A stretch of 52,177 nt of DNA, from the NCBI RefSeq assembly GCF_019192735.1, contig NZ_JAHTKP010000054.1, positions 1 to 52,177 of the forward strand, given 5' to 3'. Made by a program: the position numbers and the translations under genes. Shown one piece after another: positions 33,993 to 41,951 of this stretch. The notes under the pieces are model-generated. The model saw nothing but the letters and a program-made list of their open reading frames with translations. It did no database searches and was not told where the DNA came from. The first letter of the stretch is position 1; every line of letters begins with the position of its first letter. The stretch is from Kitasatospora aureofaciens (lineage in GTDB: Bacteria > Actinomycetota > Actinomycetes > Streptomycetales > Streptomycetaceae).

Positions 33993-34478
33993 TCAGACCA
34001 CCCCCCGCAGGTGGTCCACCGAGGCCGCGCCCCGGCTCCGGTTGATGACCGCCACCAGGTCGATCCGGATGCCGCCGGGCGGGGCGGGCGGCCACTGCGG
34101 ATCCGCCGGCCCGGGGTCGTACCCCGGCCCGGCCAGCTGCGCGAAGTGCCCGGGCCAGCGCTCGGCCAGCCAGCGTTCGGCCAGCCGCTGCAGCCGGGCA
34201 GCCTTGGCCTGGTCGATCGCCTCGGTGGGCTGCTGGAAGCCCCGTTCGGAGCGGGTCTTCACCTCGCAGACCGCCACGGTGTCGCCGTCGAGAGCGACGA
34301 TGTCCAGCTCGCCCTCGACGCAGCGCCAGTTGCGGTCCAGGATGCGGAGCCCGTCCTCAGCGAGGCGGCGGGCGGCGACCCGCTCCCCGTAGCGGCCGAG
34401 GCTGTTCTTGCTCTGCTTGACCGGCCCGTCCTGGCGGGCCTTCTGCGTGATCGTGTTCGGTACGGTCGTGTTCTGCAC
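33993..34478 (-). CDS. UPF0102 (YraN) family predicted nuclease-fold protein
   Basis: 161 aa. RYGERVAARRLAEDGLRILDRNWR (about 29-52), the GELDIVALDGDTVAVCEVKTRS stretch (about 55-76) and the C-terminal IRIDLVAV strand define the YraN restriction-endonuclease-like fold, with Asp, Glu and Lys of a PD-(D/E)xK site. A Pro/Gly-rich insertion precedes the last strand. I chose GTG 34478 because GGAGG is 8 nt upstream; GTG 34487 is an alternative. A hairpin (34486-34502) would pair this GGAGG with CCTCC, so initiation may be modulated. Confidence 0.88.
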   Translation of the reverse strand: MQNTTVPNTITQKARQDGPVKQSKNSLGRYGERVAARRLAEDGLRILDRNWRCVEGELDIVALDGDTVAVCEVKTRSERGFQQPTEAIDQAKAARLQRLAERWLAERWPGHFAQLAGPGYDPGPADPQWPPAPPGGIRIDLVAVINRSRGAASVDHLRGVV

Positions 34479-34485
34479 GGTGACC

Positions 34486-34502
34486 ACCTCCGCCGTGGAG
34501 GT
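34486..34502 (-). promoter_or_regulatory. Hairpin sequestering the yraN ribosome binding site
   Basis: On the minus strand ACCTCC (34502-34497), a 5-nt loop, and GGAGGT (34491-34486); the second arm is the Shine-Dalgarno of the GTG at 34478. Confidence 0.55.
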
Positions 34503-34543
34503 TGTATCGCCGTGCGCGACGGGACCAGGTATTTCCCTTTTCC

Positions 34544-34624
34544 TGTGGACAACTCGGACCTGTGGATAACTACCGTCACCCGCAGGAGTGAGAATCCCCG
34601 ATTACGCGAAATTCCTCTGGACAA
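34544..34624 (-). promoter_or_regulatory. Cluster of DnaA boxes upstream of yraN
   Basis: Minus-strand TTGTCCACA (34552-34544) and TTATCCACA (34569-34561), both perfect matches to DnaA box consensus, start-to-start spacing 17 bp. A third site at 34624-34616 (TTGTCCAGA) has one mismatch. They fill the spacer between the DUF2469 gene and yraN. Confidence 0.65.
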
Positions 34625-34646
34625 CGCGGGACCGGGCGGTCCAACG

Positions 34647-34973
34647 TCAGTTCCCGAAGCCGGAGTCGTCCGAGGGAAGCTCCAGATCGCTCTTCGCGAG
34701 TTCCTCGATGTTCACGTCCTTGAAGGTCAGCACCCGGACCTTGCGGACGAACCGAGCCGGCCGGTACATGTCCCAGACCCACGCATCCGCCATCGACACC
34801 TCGAAGAAGACCTCGCCCTGGACCGAGTGCACCTGCAACTCGTAGTCGTTGGTGAGGTAGAAACGTCGCTCGGTTTCGATCACGTACTTGAACAGGCCGA
34901 CGACGTCCCGGTACTCCCGGTAGAGCTTGAGCTCCATCTCGGTCTCGTACTTTTCGAGATCTTCGGCACTCAT
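34647..34973 (-). CDS. DUF2469 domain-containing protein
   Basis: 108 aa, small acidic protein strongly conserved in actinobacteria, always near rnhB/yraN/yifB in my experience. Starts MSAEDLEKYETEMELKLYRE and contains the VVGLFKYVIETERRFYLTND segment and AWVWDMYRPARFV. No known catalytic motif, signal or membrane segment. ATG follows GAGGGGA. Function unknown; its constant neighbourhood suggests a housekeeping role. Confidence 0.92.
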   Translation of the reverse strand: MSAEDLEKYETEMELKLYREYRDVVGLFKYVIETERRFYLTNDYELQVHSVQGEVFFEVSMADAWVWDMYRPARFVRKVRVLTFKDVNIEELAKSDLELPSDDSGFGN

Positions 34974-35027
34974 CCAGGCGTCCCCTCAACTTGTCAGTCC
35001 ACCCATTGTGGACCACTGCGCCCACGC

Positions 35028-35501
35028 TCAGAGCCGTACCGGAGCGACCGGCGGGCCCTCCGCCAGCAGCCGCTCCAGGAAGTCGGCCAATCCGACCGGG
35101 TAAACCGTCTCGGCGGTCTCCCTCAGCTCCTCGACCGTCCACCAGCGCGCCGCAAGCAGCTGGGCGTGTTCCTCCTCGCCCATGGCCGAGTGGTCCAGGC
35201 CCGTGTCCCTGGTCCGGGCCAGATGGAACCACTGGTCCTGCTCGTAGCGCTGTCCCTGAAAGGAGAACGACACCGTGCCGTACCCCACCAAGGGCCCCAG
35301 CTCCACGCCCCGCAAGCCGGTCTCCTCCGCGAGCTCCCGCGCGGCGGCCTCGCGCACGTCCTCCCCGGGCTCCAAGCCGCCCCCGGGGGTGAACCACCAG
35401 GTCACGCCCGGCACCGCCGGGTCGGAGCACAGGAAGAGAAGAATGCGGTCCAGCCCGTCCAGCAGCAGGATCCGCGCCGCCTTGCGACGCTGTGCCGTCA
35501 T
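35028..35501 (-). CDS. Nudix hydrolase (MutT-like)
   Basis: 157 aa. The Nudix box GGGLEPGEDVREAAARELAE followed by ETGL (about 40-63) contains the required Gly, the REx2EE core and the metal-binding glutamates. The C-terminal half (VSFSFQGQRYEQDQWFHLA) is typical of broad nucleoside-diphosphate-X hydrolases. The adjacent signal peptidase cluster followed by a mutT-like gene matches the arrangement described in S. lividans. Substrate unknown. It is 115 nt downstream of sipZ in the same direction. Confidence 0.88.
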   Translation of the reverse strand: MTAQRRKAARILLLDGLDRILLFLCSDPAVPGVTWWFTPGGGLEPGEDVREAAARELAEETGLRGVELGPLVGYGTVSFSFQGQRYEQDQWFHLARTRDTGLDHSAMGEEEHAQLLAARWWTVEELRETAETVYPVGLADFLERLLAEGPPVAPVRL

Positions 35502-35616
35502 GGCCGCTCTTCACGCTCCTTCCGTTCGCATCGGTGGCTGTACCGATCCTGCCACCCGGCGCGTCCATCCGGGGCGATGTTCGACAGAGCGGCGGCCCGA
35601 CCCGCGACGGCCGCGC

Positions 35617-36378
35617 TCAGGAAGCGCGCCCCCGGCGGAGCCTCCGGGCCAGGCCCGCCACTCCGCCCACCGCCGAGGTCACGACGATCAGCGCCGCGCC
35701 GGCCACGGTGGCGGCCGCGGCCGGCAGCAGCGGCCCCGGCTCGCCGGCCTTCGGTCCGGGGATCGCGTCGAACGCGCCGGTCCGAACGAGCTCGCCCATC
35801 CGGCCGAACGGCATCACGGTGGCCTCGACCCTGGCCTGCACCGCATCGGCCGGGACGGTCCCGCCGTCCACCTCCAGGTGGGTGCGGGAGTCGAGCGAGG
35901 CCAACCGGTTGTCACCGAGCAGGAACAGCCGGCCCGGCGGCACCGTGACGCTGAACGTGGCGCCCTGCGGGCCCTGCGCCGCGAGGTAGGGCTCGTCCAC
36001 CGGCTTGCCGTTCACGGTGAGCCGACGGTCGTCCCCGGTGGTGGCGACGGTGTCCCCGCCCACCGCGACGACCCGCTTCACCATGAGTTCGTCGCCCCAG
36101 GCCTGGTCCTTGAAGACCACGATGTCGCCGCGGCCGACGGAGCCGCCGTCGGTCTTCCGGGCGATTACGGTGTCCCCGATCTGCAGCGTGGGGGACATCG
36201 AGGCGGTGGGAATGTTGTAGGGCCGGTAGCCGATCGCGATGACGGCGAAGCCTCCGATCAGCAGCACCAGGCCGAACGCGATGGCGACTCCCTGCAGCAC
36301 GGCGGCGAGCCGGTGGCGCGGCCGGGCGGGCGCCGCCGGACGGCCGGCCGTCTGTTCCACGACACTGCTCATCGACAC
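35617..36378 (-). CDS. sipZ: Type I signal peptidase (SipZ position)
   Basis: 253 aa. The N-terminal membrane helix is at about 27-50; the catalytic Ser is about 60 (TASMSPTLQIGD) and general-base Lys about 101 (MVKRVVAVGGD). A second hydrophobic helix at about 215-240 is followed by a basic tail, the C-terminal anchor described for Streptomyces Sip proteins. It cleaves Sec signal peptides at the outer face of the membrane. Start GTG 36378 with GAGG 6 nt upstream. It has its own promoter-like region, in keeping with sipZ being the first gene of a separate unit in S. lividans. Shortest of the four paralogues here. Confidence 0.9.
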   Translation of the reverse strand: MSMSSVVEQTAGRPAAPARPRHRLAAVLQGVAIAFGLVLLIGGFAVIAIGYRPYNIPTASMSPTLQIGDTVIARKTDGGSVGRGDIVVFKDQAWGDELMVKRVVAVGGDTVATTGDDRRLTVNGKPVDEPYLAAQGPQGATFSVTVPPGRLFLLGDNRLASLDSRTHLEVDGGTVPADAVQARVEATVMPFGRMGELVRTGAFDAIPGPKAGEPGPLLPAAAATVAGAALIVVTSAVGGVAGLARRLRRGRAS

Positions 36379-36441
36379 CGTCCACCTCTGACCGACCGGA
36401 GCATGCCCCGGGTGCGCCGGAGGCGCAGGCGGAAAACCCGA

Positions 36442-36493
36442 CGGGCCGTGGCACGTCCGAGCAGATTACTCGTCGGTACCACGGCCCGCGCAA
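36442..36493 (-). promoter_or_regulatory. Candidate sipZ promoter inside a hairpin-forming spacer
   Basis: Minus-strand TTGCGC (36493-36488) and TAATCT (36468-36463) are separated by 19 bp. Inverted repeats CGGGCCGTGG / CCACGGCCCG (36442-36451, 36479-36488) bracket the -10 box, so the same DNA could terminate the upstream sipWXY transcript. Confidence 0.4.
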
Positions 36494-36517
36494 GAGCTGG
36501 GGACGACCCAGTGGAGC

Positions 36518-37519
36518 TCAGGACTCCTTGCGGCGATCCTTCCGGTCCCGCACCCGACGCACCACCGGGAGCAGCCCGACCGCGCCCACCGCGCCGGCCA
36601 CGGGCGGCACCAGCGGCACGCCCTCCGCCAGGCCCTTCTGGTCGAAGGTGCTCGGCACCGGGAGCGTCGCCCAGCGGTCGATCGGCCAGGCCACCACGAA
36701 GGCGCGCCCGATCACGTGGTCCGCCGGGACGGTCCCGCCGCCGGGCTGGTCCATGTGGAAACGGGAGTCCAGCGAGTCGCCGCGGTGGTCGCCCATCACC
36801 CAAATCCGCCCCTGCGGCACCTTCACCGGGCCGAAGGACTGCTGGCAGGGGATGTTGCCCGGGTAGATGTACGGCTCGTTGAGCGCCACGCCGTTGACCC
36901 TGACCGGCCCGCCGCTCTCGCACTCGACGGTGTCGCCGCCGACCCCGATGACCCGCTTGATCAGGTCCTTCTCGTTCGTGGAGGGCATCAGGCCGACGAA
37001 GCTGAGGATGTCCTGGACGCCCCGGAGGAAGGAGTTGCTGCTCTGCTGGGCGGGCTCGTCGTTCAGCCAGCCGCCCGGGTCGTGGAACACCACGACCTCA
37101 CCGCGCTCGGGCTCGGCCCCGAACCAGGGGGTCAGCTTGTCCACCAGGACGCGGTCGCCGACCTGAAGCGTGTTCTGCATCGACTCCGACGGAATGGAGA
37201 ACGCCTGGACGAAGAAGGTCTTGATCACGAGCGCGAGGATCAGCGCGATGCCGATGAGAATCGGCAGTTCTTTCCAGAACGATCGCGGCTTCTTGTCACT
37301 ACCGGGAGCCTCCGCCTCTGACTCGTCCGCCGGCCCGGTCTCGCCCCGGATCTCTTCCGGAGTGCCGCCCGTCCCATCGCCCGGCTCGTCGGCGGACTGG
37401 GCCGCCGCGTCCTCTACCGAGGTCGACGGCACTGCGGACTCGGCGGACCGGGCCGCCCGGCTGCCGGAGCCCTCGGGCTCTCCGGCGCCTGAGCGGGCGC
37501 CGATCACCAAATCCCCCAC
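36518..37519 (-). CDS. sipY: Type I signal peptidase (SipY position)
   Basis: 333 aa from GTG 37519, chosen because GGAGGA lies 6 nt upstream. An acidic disordered N-terminus (about 1-80) precedes the membrane helix (84-106). Catalytic Ser about 113 (IPSESMQNTLQVGD) and Lys about 188 (DLIKRVIGVGGDTV) are present, as is MGDHRGDSLDSR (box E). A second membrane helix near the C-terminus is followed by a basic tail. In S. lividans SipY is the main signal peptidase (established). About 242 bp separate it from sipX. Confidence 0.92.
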   Translation of the reverse strand: MGDLVIGARSGAGEPEGSGSRAARSAESAVPSTSVEDAAAQSADEPGDGTGGTPEEIRGETGPADESEAEAPGSDKKPRSFWKELPILIGIALILALVIKTFFVQAFSIPSESMQNTLQVGDRVLVDKLTPWFGAEPERGEVVVFHDPGGWLNDEPAQQSSNSFLRGVQDILSFVGLMPSTNEKDLIKRVIGVGGDTVECESGGPVRVNGVALNEPYIYPGNIPCQQSFGPVKVPQGRIWVMGDHRGDSLDSRFHMDQPGGGTVPADHVIGRAFVVAWPIDRWATLPVPSTFDQKGLAEGVPLVPPVAGAVGAVGLLPVVRRVRDRKDRRKES

Positions 37520-37761
37520 AACGTCTCCTCCCTGCTGTGCGGACGCCCGTGCGCCCGCGCTCACAGTGCCGCACAGCGGGCACCACGCTCACCACGACCA
37601 TGAACGCCTCAGGGCTGCCCACCACGGGCGCTCCTGACACCAGCACAGCCTCGGTGCCCAGCCGGGACCGCTCCCGGCCGCACCTGCACTTCTCTATCAC
37701 TCCAAGGCATCCGGCTCGCGATCCCACACGCGCAACCCGGTGGGTCGGCGGTCGGCAAGGC

Positions 37762-38682
37762 CTACTCGGGAGACCGCCCCGGCCTGCGAACGGCGAGCGG
37801 AAGGATGCCCAACACACCCATAACGAGCGGAGGTTCCATCGGAACCGGCCCAACCGCCACCGAATTCGGCGCAGTTCCGCGGGCCTGCGGACCACGTGCC
37901 AGAGAGGAGAGTGAACTCGGCACGTCAAGTTGATGGAAGCGGTCCAGCGGCCAGGCGATCACGAAGGCCCGACCGACCACGCCGCTCAGCGGGATCGTGC
38001 CCTGACCCGGATTCCCCATGTGGAAACGGGAGTCCGCGGACACGTCCCGGTGGTCGCCCATGACCCAGAGCCGCCCCTGCGGCACCTGCACCTTGAAGGG
38101 CTGCCGGGACGGCGGGTTCCCGGGCGAGAGGTACGACTCGTCCACCGGTGTGCCGTTGATGCTGAGCCGACCCTGCGCGTCGCAGCACTCCACGGTGTCC
38201 CCGCCGACGCCGATGACCCGTTTGATCAGATCCTGCTCGCTGTCGGACGGCAGCAGCCCGACGAAAGCGAGAACCTGCTTGGCCCCACCCAGAATCGGAC
38301 CGTCCTGCGACGGCTTGCGATCGTTCTCCAGCCAGCCGCCCGGGTCCTTGAACACCACGACGTCGCCGCGCTCCGGCTCATTGCCGAACCAGGGGGTGAG
38401 CTTGTCCACCAGTACCCGGTCCCCGACCTGGATGGTCTGCTCCATCGAGCCCGAGGGGATCACGAACACCTGGATCATGAAGGTCTTCATCACCAGCGCC
38501 ACCAGCAGCGCCACCAGGATGATCAGCGGGAACTCGCGCAGCAGCGAACGGCTGCGTCGGCGGGCCGCCCGTCGGGCGGTGCGGCGGCGGTCGGCCCGGC
38601 CGCGTAGCGGTACCGCCGTATCGGACTCCGCCGGCTCCGGGGCCGGGCGGTCGGCCAGCCGGCCTCTACCTCTGGTCCCCAT
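37762..38682 (-). CDS. sipX: Type I signal peptidase (SipX position)
   Basis: 306 aa. An Arg-rich N-terminus (RRRTARRAARRRSRS, 32-46) precedes the membrane helix (about 50-68). Catalytic Ser about 79 (IPSGSMEQTIQVGD) and Lys about 154 (DLIKRVIGVGGD). The C-terminal hydrophobic stretch (PPLVMGVLGILPLAV) is short and followed by RRPGRSPE, so the second anchor is weak. Its start lies 17 nt inside the end of sipW, so the two are coupled. Central loop lengths match sipY more than sipZ. Confidence 0.92.
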   Translation of the reverse strand: MGTRGRGRLADRPAPEPAESDTAVPLRGRADRRRTARRAARRRSRSLLREFPLIILVALLVALVMKTFMIQVFVIPSGSMEQTIQVGDRVLVDKLTPWFGNEPERGDVVVFKDPGGWLENDRKPSQDGPILGGAKQVLAFVGLLPSDSEQDLIKRVIGVGGDTVECCDAQGRLSINGTPVDESYLSPGNPPSRQPFKVQVPQGRLWVMGDHRDVSADSRFHMGNPGQGTIPLSGVVGRAFVIAWPLDRFHQLDVPSSLSSLARGPQARGTAPNSVAVGPVPMEPPLVMGVLGILPLAVRRPGRSPE

Positions 38683-39556
38683 GACCGCCCGTCCCCGCTG
38701 TCGCGGCGAAGGCCGAAGGCCTGTCCAGACTGCTCCAGTGCGGGATCGGGTAGACCACCCAGTCCGCCCGTCCGATCACCTTGCTCTCGGGCACGAACCC
38801 GCCGCCGGGCTCACCGAGGTGGTCGCGGGAGTCACGGGAGGCGCTTCGGTGGTCCCCCATCACCCACAGCTTGCCTGCCGGTACCACCACGTCAAAGGCC
38901 ACGTTCGACGGCTCGTCCCCCGGGGCCAGGTAGGAGGACTCGTCGATCGGCACGCCGTTGACGGTGATCCGCCCGCCCGGGCCGGTGCTGGTCACCCGGT
39001 CCCCGTCGATGCCGATCACGCGCTTGACGTAGACCGTGTTCCCGGCCGGGGCCAGCCCGAGGTCCCGGCCGAGCGAGCGCAGCCCGTCCCAGAACCCGGC
39101 TGGCTCGTCCGGCTCGCGCAGGAAGGAGCCCGTCCCGTCGAAGACCACGACGTCGCCCCGCTGGGGGTGGCCGCCGAAGGCGTAGGCAAGTTGGTTCGCG
39201 ATCAGCCGGTCGCCCGGGCGCAGGGTGTCCTCCATCGACCCGGACGGCACCGCGAACGGGCGCGCGACGAAGGCGTTCACCAGGAGCAGGGCGAGCAGGC
39301 AGATGCCCGCCAGCAGCAGGAGGTCTCGCGAGTGCGACCGGCCCGGCTGCTCGTCCTCCGGGACGGACGCAGGGTCGGACTCCCGGCCGGGCTCCGGCTC
39401 CGCCCCCGGCTCAGCAACCGGCGCGCTCTCCGAAGGAGCACCGGCCGAAGGAGCACCGGCCGCATCCTCGGAAACGACCGCGGACCGCGACAGCGCGTCC
39501 GCACCGGTGGGTGCGGGACTGCCGTCGCGGTCCGCGGGTGGTTCATGCGTGCTCAT
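38666..39556 (-). CDS. sipW: Type I signal peptidase (SipW position)
   Basis: 296 aa. A long acidic Ala/Pro/Glu-rich N-terminal segment (about 1-75) precedes the single membrane helix (79-97). Catalytic Ser about 107 (VPSGSMEDTLRPGD) and Lys about 178 (YVKRVIGIDGD), box E GDHRSASRDSRDH. It lacks a C-terminal membrane anchor, which matches SipW. It is nearest to rplS, as in S. lividans, and overlaps sipX by 17 nt. Confidence 0.92.
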   Translation of the reverse strand: MSTHEPPADRDGSPAPTGADALSRSAVVSEDAAGAPSAGAPSESAPVAEPGAEPEPGRESDPASVPEDEQPGRSHSRDLLLLAGICLLALLLVNAFVARPFAVPSGSMEDTLRPGDRLIANQLAYAFGGHPQRGDVVVFDGTGSFLREPDEPAGFWDGLRSLGRDLGLAPAGNTVYVKRVIGIDGDRVTSTGPGGRITVNGVPIDESSYLAPGDEPSNVAFDVVVPAGKLWVMGDHRSASRDSRDHLGEPGGGFVPESKVIGRADWVVYPIPHWSSLDRPSAFAATAGTGGHGDQR

Positions 39557-39633
39557 CGGGGGCTGAGCCTACCGTGCGGCAGCGGCGCCCCCGAGAGCGC
39601 TCCGATCCCCCGGCGAGGCCGGGGGCCGGTGGA

Positions 39634-39984
39634 TCAGCGGTCGCGCTTCTCCTTGATCTTCGCGGCCTTGCCGCGGAGGTCACGCAGGTAGTACAGCTTG
39701 GCGCGGCGAACCGCACCGCGGGTCACGACCTCGATCTTCTCGACGACCGGGGTGTGCACCGGGAAGGTGCGCTCCACGCCGACGTTGAAGCTGACCTTGC
39801 GGACGGTGAAGGTCTCACCGATGCCCGCACCGTGGCGGCGGATGACAACGCCCTGGAAGACCTGGACACGGGAGCGGTTGCCCTCGATGACCCGGACGTG
39901 AACCTTCAGGGTGTCACCGGCGCGGAAGGCCGGAATGTCGCTACGCAGCGAGGCCGCGTCGACAGCAGCGAGCTTGTTGCTCAT
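39634..39984 (-). CDS. rplS: 50S ribosomal protein L19
   Basis: 116 aa from ATG 39984 (MSNKLAAVDAASLRSDIPAF), with GGAGAG 6 nt upstream. FRAGDTLKVHVRVIEGNRSR and VVIRRHGAGIGETFTVRKVS are diagnostic of L19, at the 30S-50S interface. The 154-bp leader before it contains two hairpins, CCCCCGTGGCGGGGG-type at about 40074 and CTCCTGGGAAAGGAG at about 40102. Canonical position downstream of trmD. Confidence 0.97.
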   Translation of the reverse strand: MSNKLAAVDAASLRSDIPAFRAGDTLKVHVRVIEGNRSRVQVFQGVVIRRHGAGIGETFTVRKVSFNVGVERTFPVHTPVVEKIEVVTRGAVRRAKLYYLRDLRGKAAKIKEKRDR

Positions 39985-40138
39985 GTTGCTCTCCATCGCA
40001 GGCGCCACGGGCCGCCCACGGAAGTTCGTCACAATGGGGTTTGCTGCGGGCCGCATCGGCTGGCGGCGATCCCCCCGTGGCGGGGGCGCCGGTCCACGTG
40101 ACTCCTGGGAAAGGAGCCCAGCGACAGACAACAGCGGC

Positions 40139-40996
40139 CTATTCTTCCACATCATCGGCCACGGACCGAAATCGGCCGAGCCGCTCGTCCCAGGCGAGGC
40201 CGAGGATCGAGAGCGCCTCCCGGTCCTTCTTGTCGAAGGCGCCGTACTGCCAACGCTCCACGAGGTCGGGCCGGTTCGCCAGCGTGCGGGCGAATGCCTG
40301 CTCCCGCCGCCAGCGGGCGATCCGGCCGTGGTTGCCGCTGAGCAGCACGTCCGGCACGGTCCGGCCGCGCCACTCGGCGGGCTTGGTGTAGACCGGGCCC
40401 TCCAGCAGGTCGGCCATCGCGCCGGGGGCGAAGGAGTCGTCCCGGTGGGATTCGGCGTTGCCGAGCACCCCGGGCAGCAGCCGGGCGATCGCCTCGACCA
40501 TCACCAGCACCGCGACCTCGCCGCCGGCCAGTACGTAGTCGCCGATCGAGGCCTCGACCACTGGCATCCGGGTGCCCGCCTCCTCGATCACCCGCCGGTC
40601 GATGCCCTCGTACCGGGCGGGGGTGAACGCCAGCCAGGGGCGGCCGGCCAGTTCCTGGGCGAGTTCCTGGGTGAACGGGCGCCCGCTGGGGGTGGGCACG
40701 ACCAGCGTGGGCACCTCGCCCTCCGGTCCGCCGGCGACCACCGCGTCCAGGGCCTCGCCCCACGGCTCGGGCTTCATCACCATGCCGGGGCCGCCGCCGT
40801 ACGGGCTGTCGTCCACCGTGCGGTGCACGTCGTACGTCCAGTCGCGCAGGTCGTGGATGTGCACGTCCAGCTGGCCGCGGGCGCGGGCCTTGCCGACCAG
40901 CGAGATGTTCAGCGGCTCCAGGTACTCCGGGAAGATCGTGACGACGTCGAGCCGCATCCCGGTCTGCACGCCGTCGCCTGCACCCTCGACGGTCAC
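40139..40996 (-). CDS. trmD: tRNA (guanine-N1)-methyltransferase
   Basis: 285 aa. MRLDVVTIFPEYLEPL, then DDSPYGGGPGMVMKPEP, SIGDYVLAGGEVAVLVM and VLGNAESHRDDSF define the SPOUT knot that makes m1G37 in tRNA. I chose GTG 40996 because GGAGGAG precedes it and it overlaps the rimM stop (GTGA); ATG 40957 would give the more usual N-terminus. The C-terminal domain has LLSGNHGRIARWRREQA. Confidence 0.95.
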   Translation of the reverse strand: MTVEGAGDGVQTGMRLDVVTIFPEYLEPLNISLVGKARARGQLDVHIHDLRDWTYDVHRTVDDSPYGGGPGMVMKPEPWGEALDAVVAGGPEGEVPTLVVPTPSGRPFTQELAQELAGRPWLAFTPARYEGIDRRVIEEAGTRMPVVEASIGDYVLAGGEVAVLVMVEAIARLLPGVLGNAESHRDDSFAPGAMADLLEGPVYTKPAEWRGRTVPDVLLSGNHGRIARWRREQAFARTLANRPDLVERWQYGAFDKKDREALSILGLAWDERLGRFRSVADDVEE

Positions 40997-41583
40997 TCCG
41001 ACTCCTCCGCGCCTTCCGCAGACCCGGCGGATTCAGGCGCCTCGGCGGAGGCAGCACCCGCGACCTCGGCCTGCTCGGGGTCGATCAGCCCGGCGGGCGG
41101 GGTGATCACGGCGCGCTGGTTCTCCAGGTCGATGGTCGGCACGATCTGCGTGACGAAGGGCACCAGCACCTCCGTCCCGTCGGCCTTCTTCACGGTGAGC
41201 AGGTCCTGGTACGGCAGGTGGACGACCTCGGTCAGCTCACCGACCAGGGTGCCGTCGAGCAGCACCACGTCCAGGCCGATCAGCTGGTGGTCGTAGTACT
41301 CCTCCGGGTCCTCGGGACGCTCGTCCGGGTCGACCTCGGAGATCAGCAGGGTGTTCCGGAGCGCCTCCGCCGCGTTGCGGTCCTTGACGCCGGCGAAGCG
41401 CAGCAGCAGCCGCCCGCTGTGCACACGGCCGGACTCGACGGTCAGCGGCCCGGCCGACGCGGGGTCGGTGAGCAGGACGGCACCCGGGCCGAGCCGGAGT
41501 TCCGGCTCGTCGGTGCGGACCTCGACGCTGACGTCCCCCCTGATGCCGTGGGCGCGGCCGATCCTGCCGACGACGAGCTGCAC
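40993..41583 (-). CDS. rimM: Ribosome maturation factor RimM
   Basis: 196 aa from GTG 41583, AGGAG 10 nt upstream. The N-terminal RimM domain VVGRIGRAHGIRGDVSVEVRTD and the PRC-barrel domain (EYYDHQLIGLDVV, LLTVKKADGTEVLVPFV, IDLENQRAVITPPAGLID) are clear. It assists 30S head assembly through S19. A 40-residue acidic tail follows. It overlaps trmD by 4 nt. A strong hairpin upstream (41644-41680) separates it from khpA. Confidence 0.95.
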   Translation of the reverse strand: MQLVVGRIGRAHGIRGDVSVEVRTDEPELRLGPGAVLLTDPASAGPLTVESGRVHSGRLLLRFAGVKDRNAAEALRNTLLISEVDPDERPEDPEEYYDHQLIGLDVVLLDGTLVGELTEVVHLPYQDLLTVKKADGTEVLVPFVTQIVPTIDLENQRAVITPPAGLIDPEQAEVAGAASAEAPESAGSAEGAEESE

Positions 41584-41607
41584 GGTGATCGTTCTCCTGG
41601 AGTTCCT

Positions 41608-41637
41608 GAGCGGGACGGAAATGAGCGAGACGGAAAT
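41608..41637. repeat. 15-bp tandem repeat upstream of rimM
   Basis: GAGCGGGACGGAAAT (41608-41622) and GAGCGAGACGGAAAT (41623-41637), one mismatch, in the rimM leader just upstream of its ribosome binding site on the minus strand. Confidence 0.85.
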
Positions 41638-41643
41638 GCGAAA

Positions 41644-41680
41644 GAGGCCGGCCGGGACGCCATGCGTCCCGGCCGGCCTC
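41644..41680 (-). terminator. Perfect hairpin between khpA and rimM
   Basis: 17-bp perfect stem GAGGCCGGCCGGGACGC / complement (41644-41660, 41664-41680) with a 3-nt loop, 30 nt past the khpA stop. It would attenuate rpsP-khpA read-through into rimM-trmD. Confidence 0.8.
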
Positions 41681-41709
41681 AAGCCCTGACGGCTGAACGA
41701 GCAGCTGCG

Positions 41710-41949
41710 TCAGCGAATGTTGTCCACGTCGACCAGGTCGACCCGGACGTTGCGACCGCCGAGGGCGCCGACCACGGTGCGCAGCGCGCGCGCCGTACGG
41801 CCGCCCCGGCCGATCACCTTGCCGAGGTCATCGGGGTGCACCCGCACCTCGATGGTGTTCCCCCGACGCAGGTTGCGCGAGCGCACCTGCACCTCGTCGG
41901 GGTGCTCGACGATGCCCTTCACCAGGTGGTCGAGGGCGTCCTCGATCAC
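41710..41949 (-). CDS. khpA: KH-domain RNA-binding protein KhpA
   Basis: 79 aa, a single KH domain. The GxxG loop is in VIGRGGRTARALRTV (about 45-59). GTG start 2 nt after the rpsP stop with GAGG upstream. Homologues in Gram-positive bacteria pair with KhpB and bind many transcripts; position between rpsP and rimM is conserved. Confidence 0.95.
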   Translation of the reverse strand: MIEDALDHLVKGIVEHPDEVQVRSRNLRRGNTIEVRVHPDDLGKVIGRGGRTARALRTVVGALGGRNVRVDLVDVDNIR

Positions 41950-41951
41950 GC

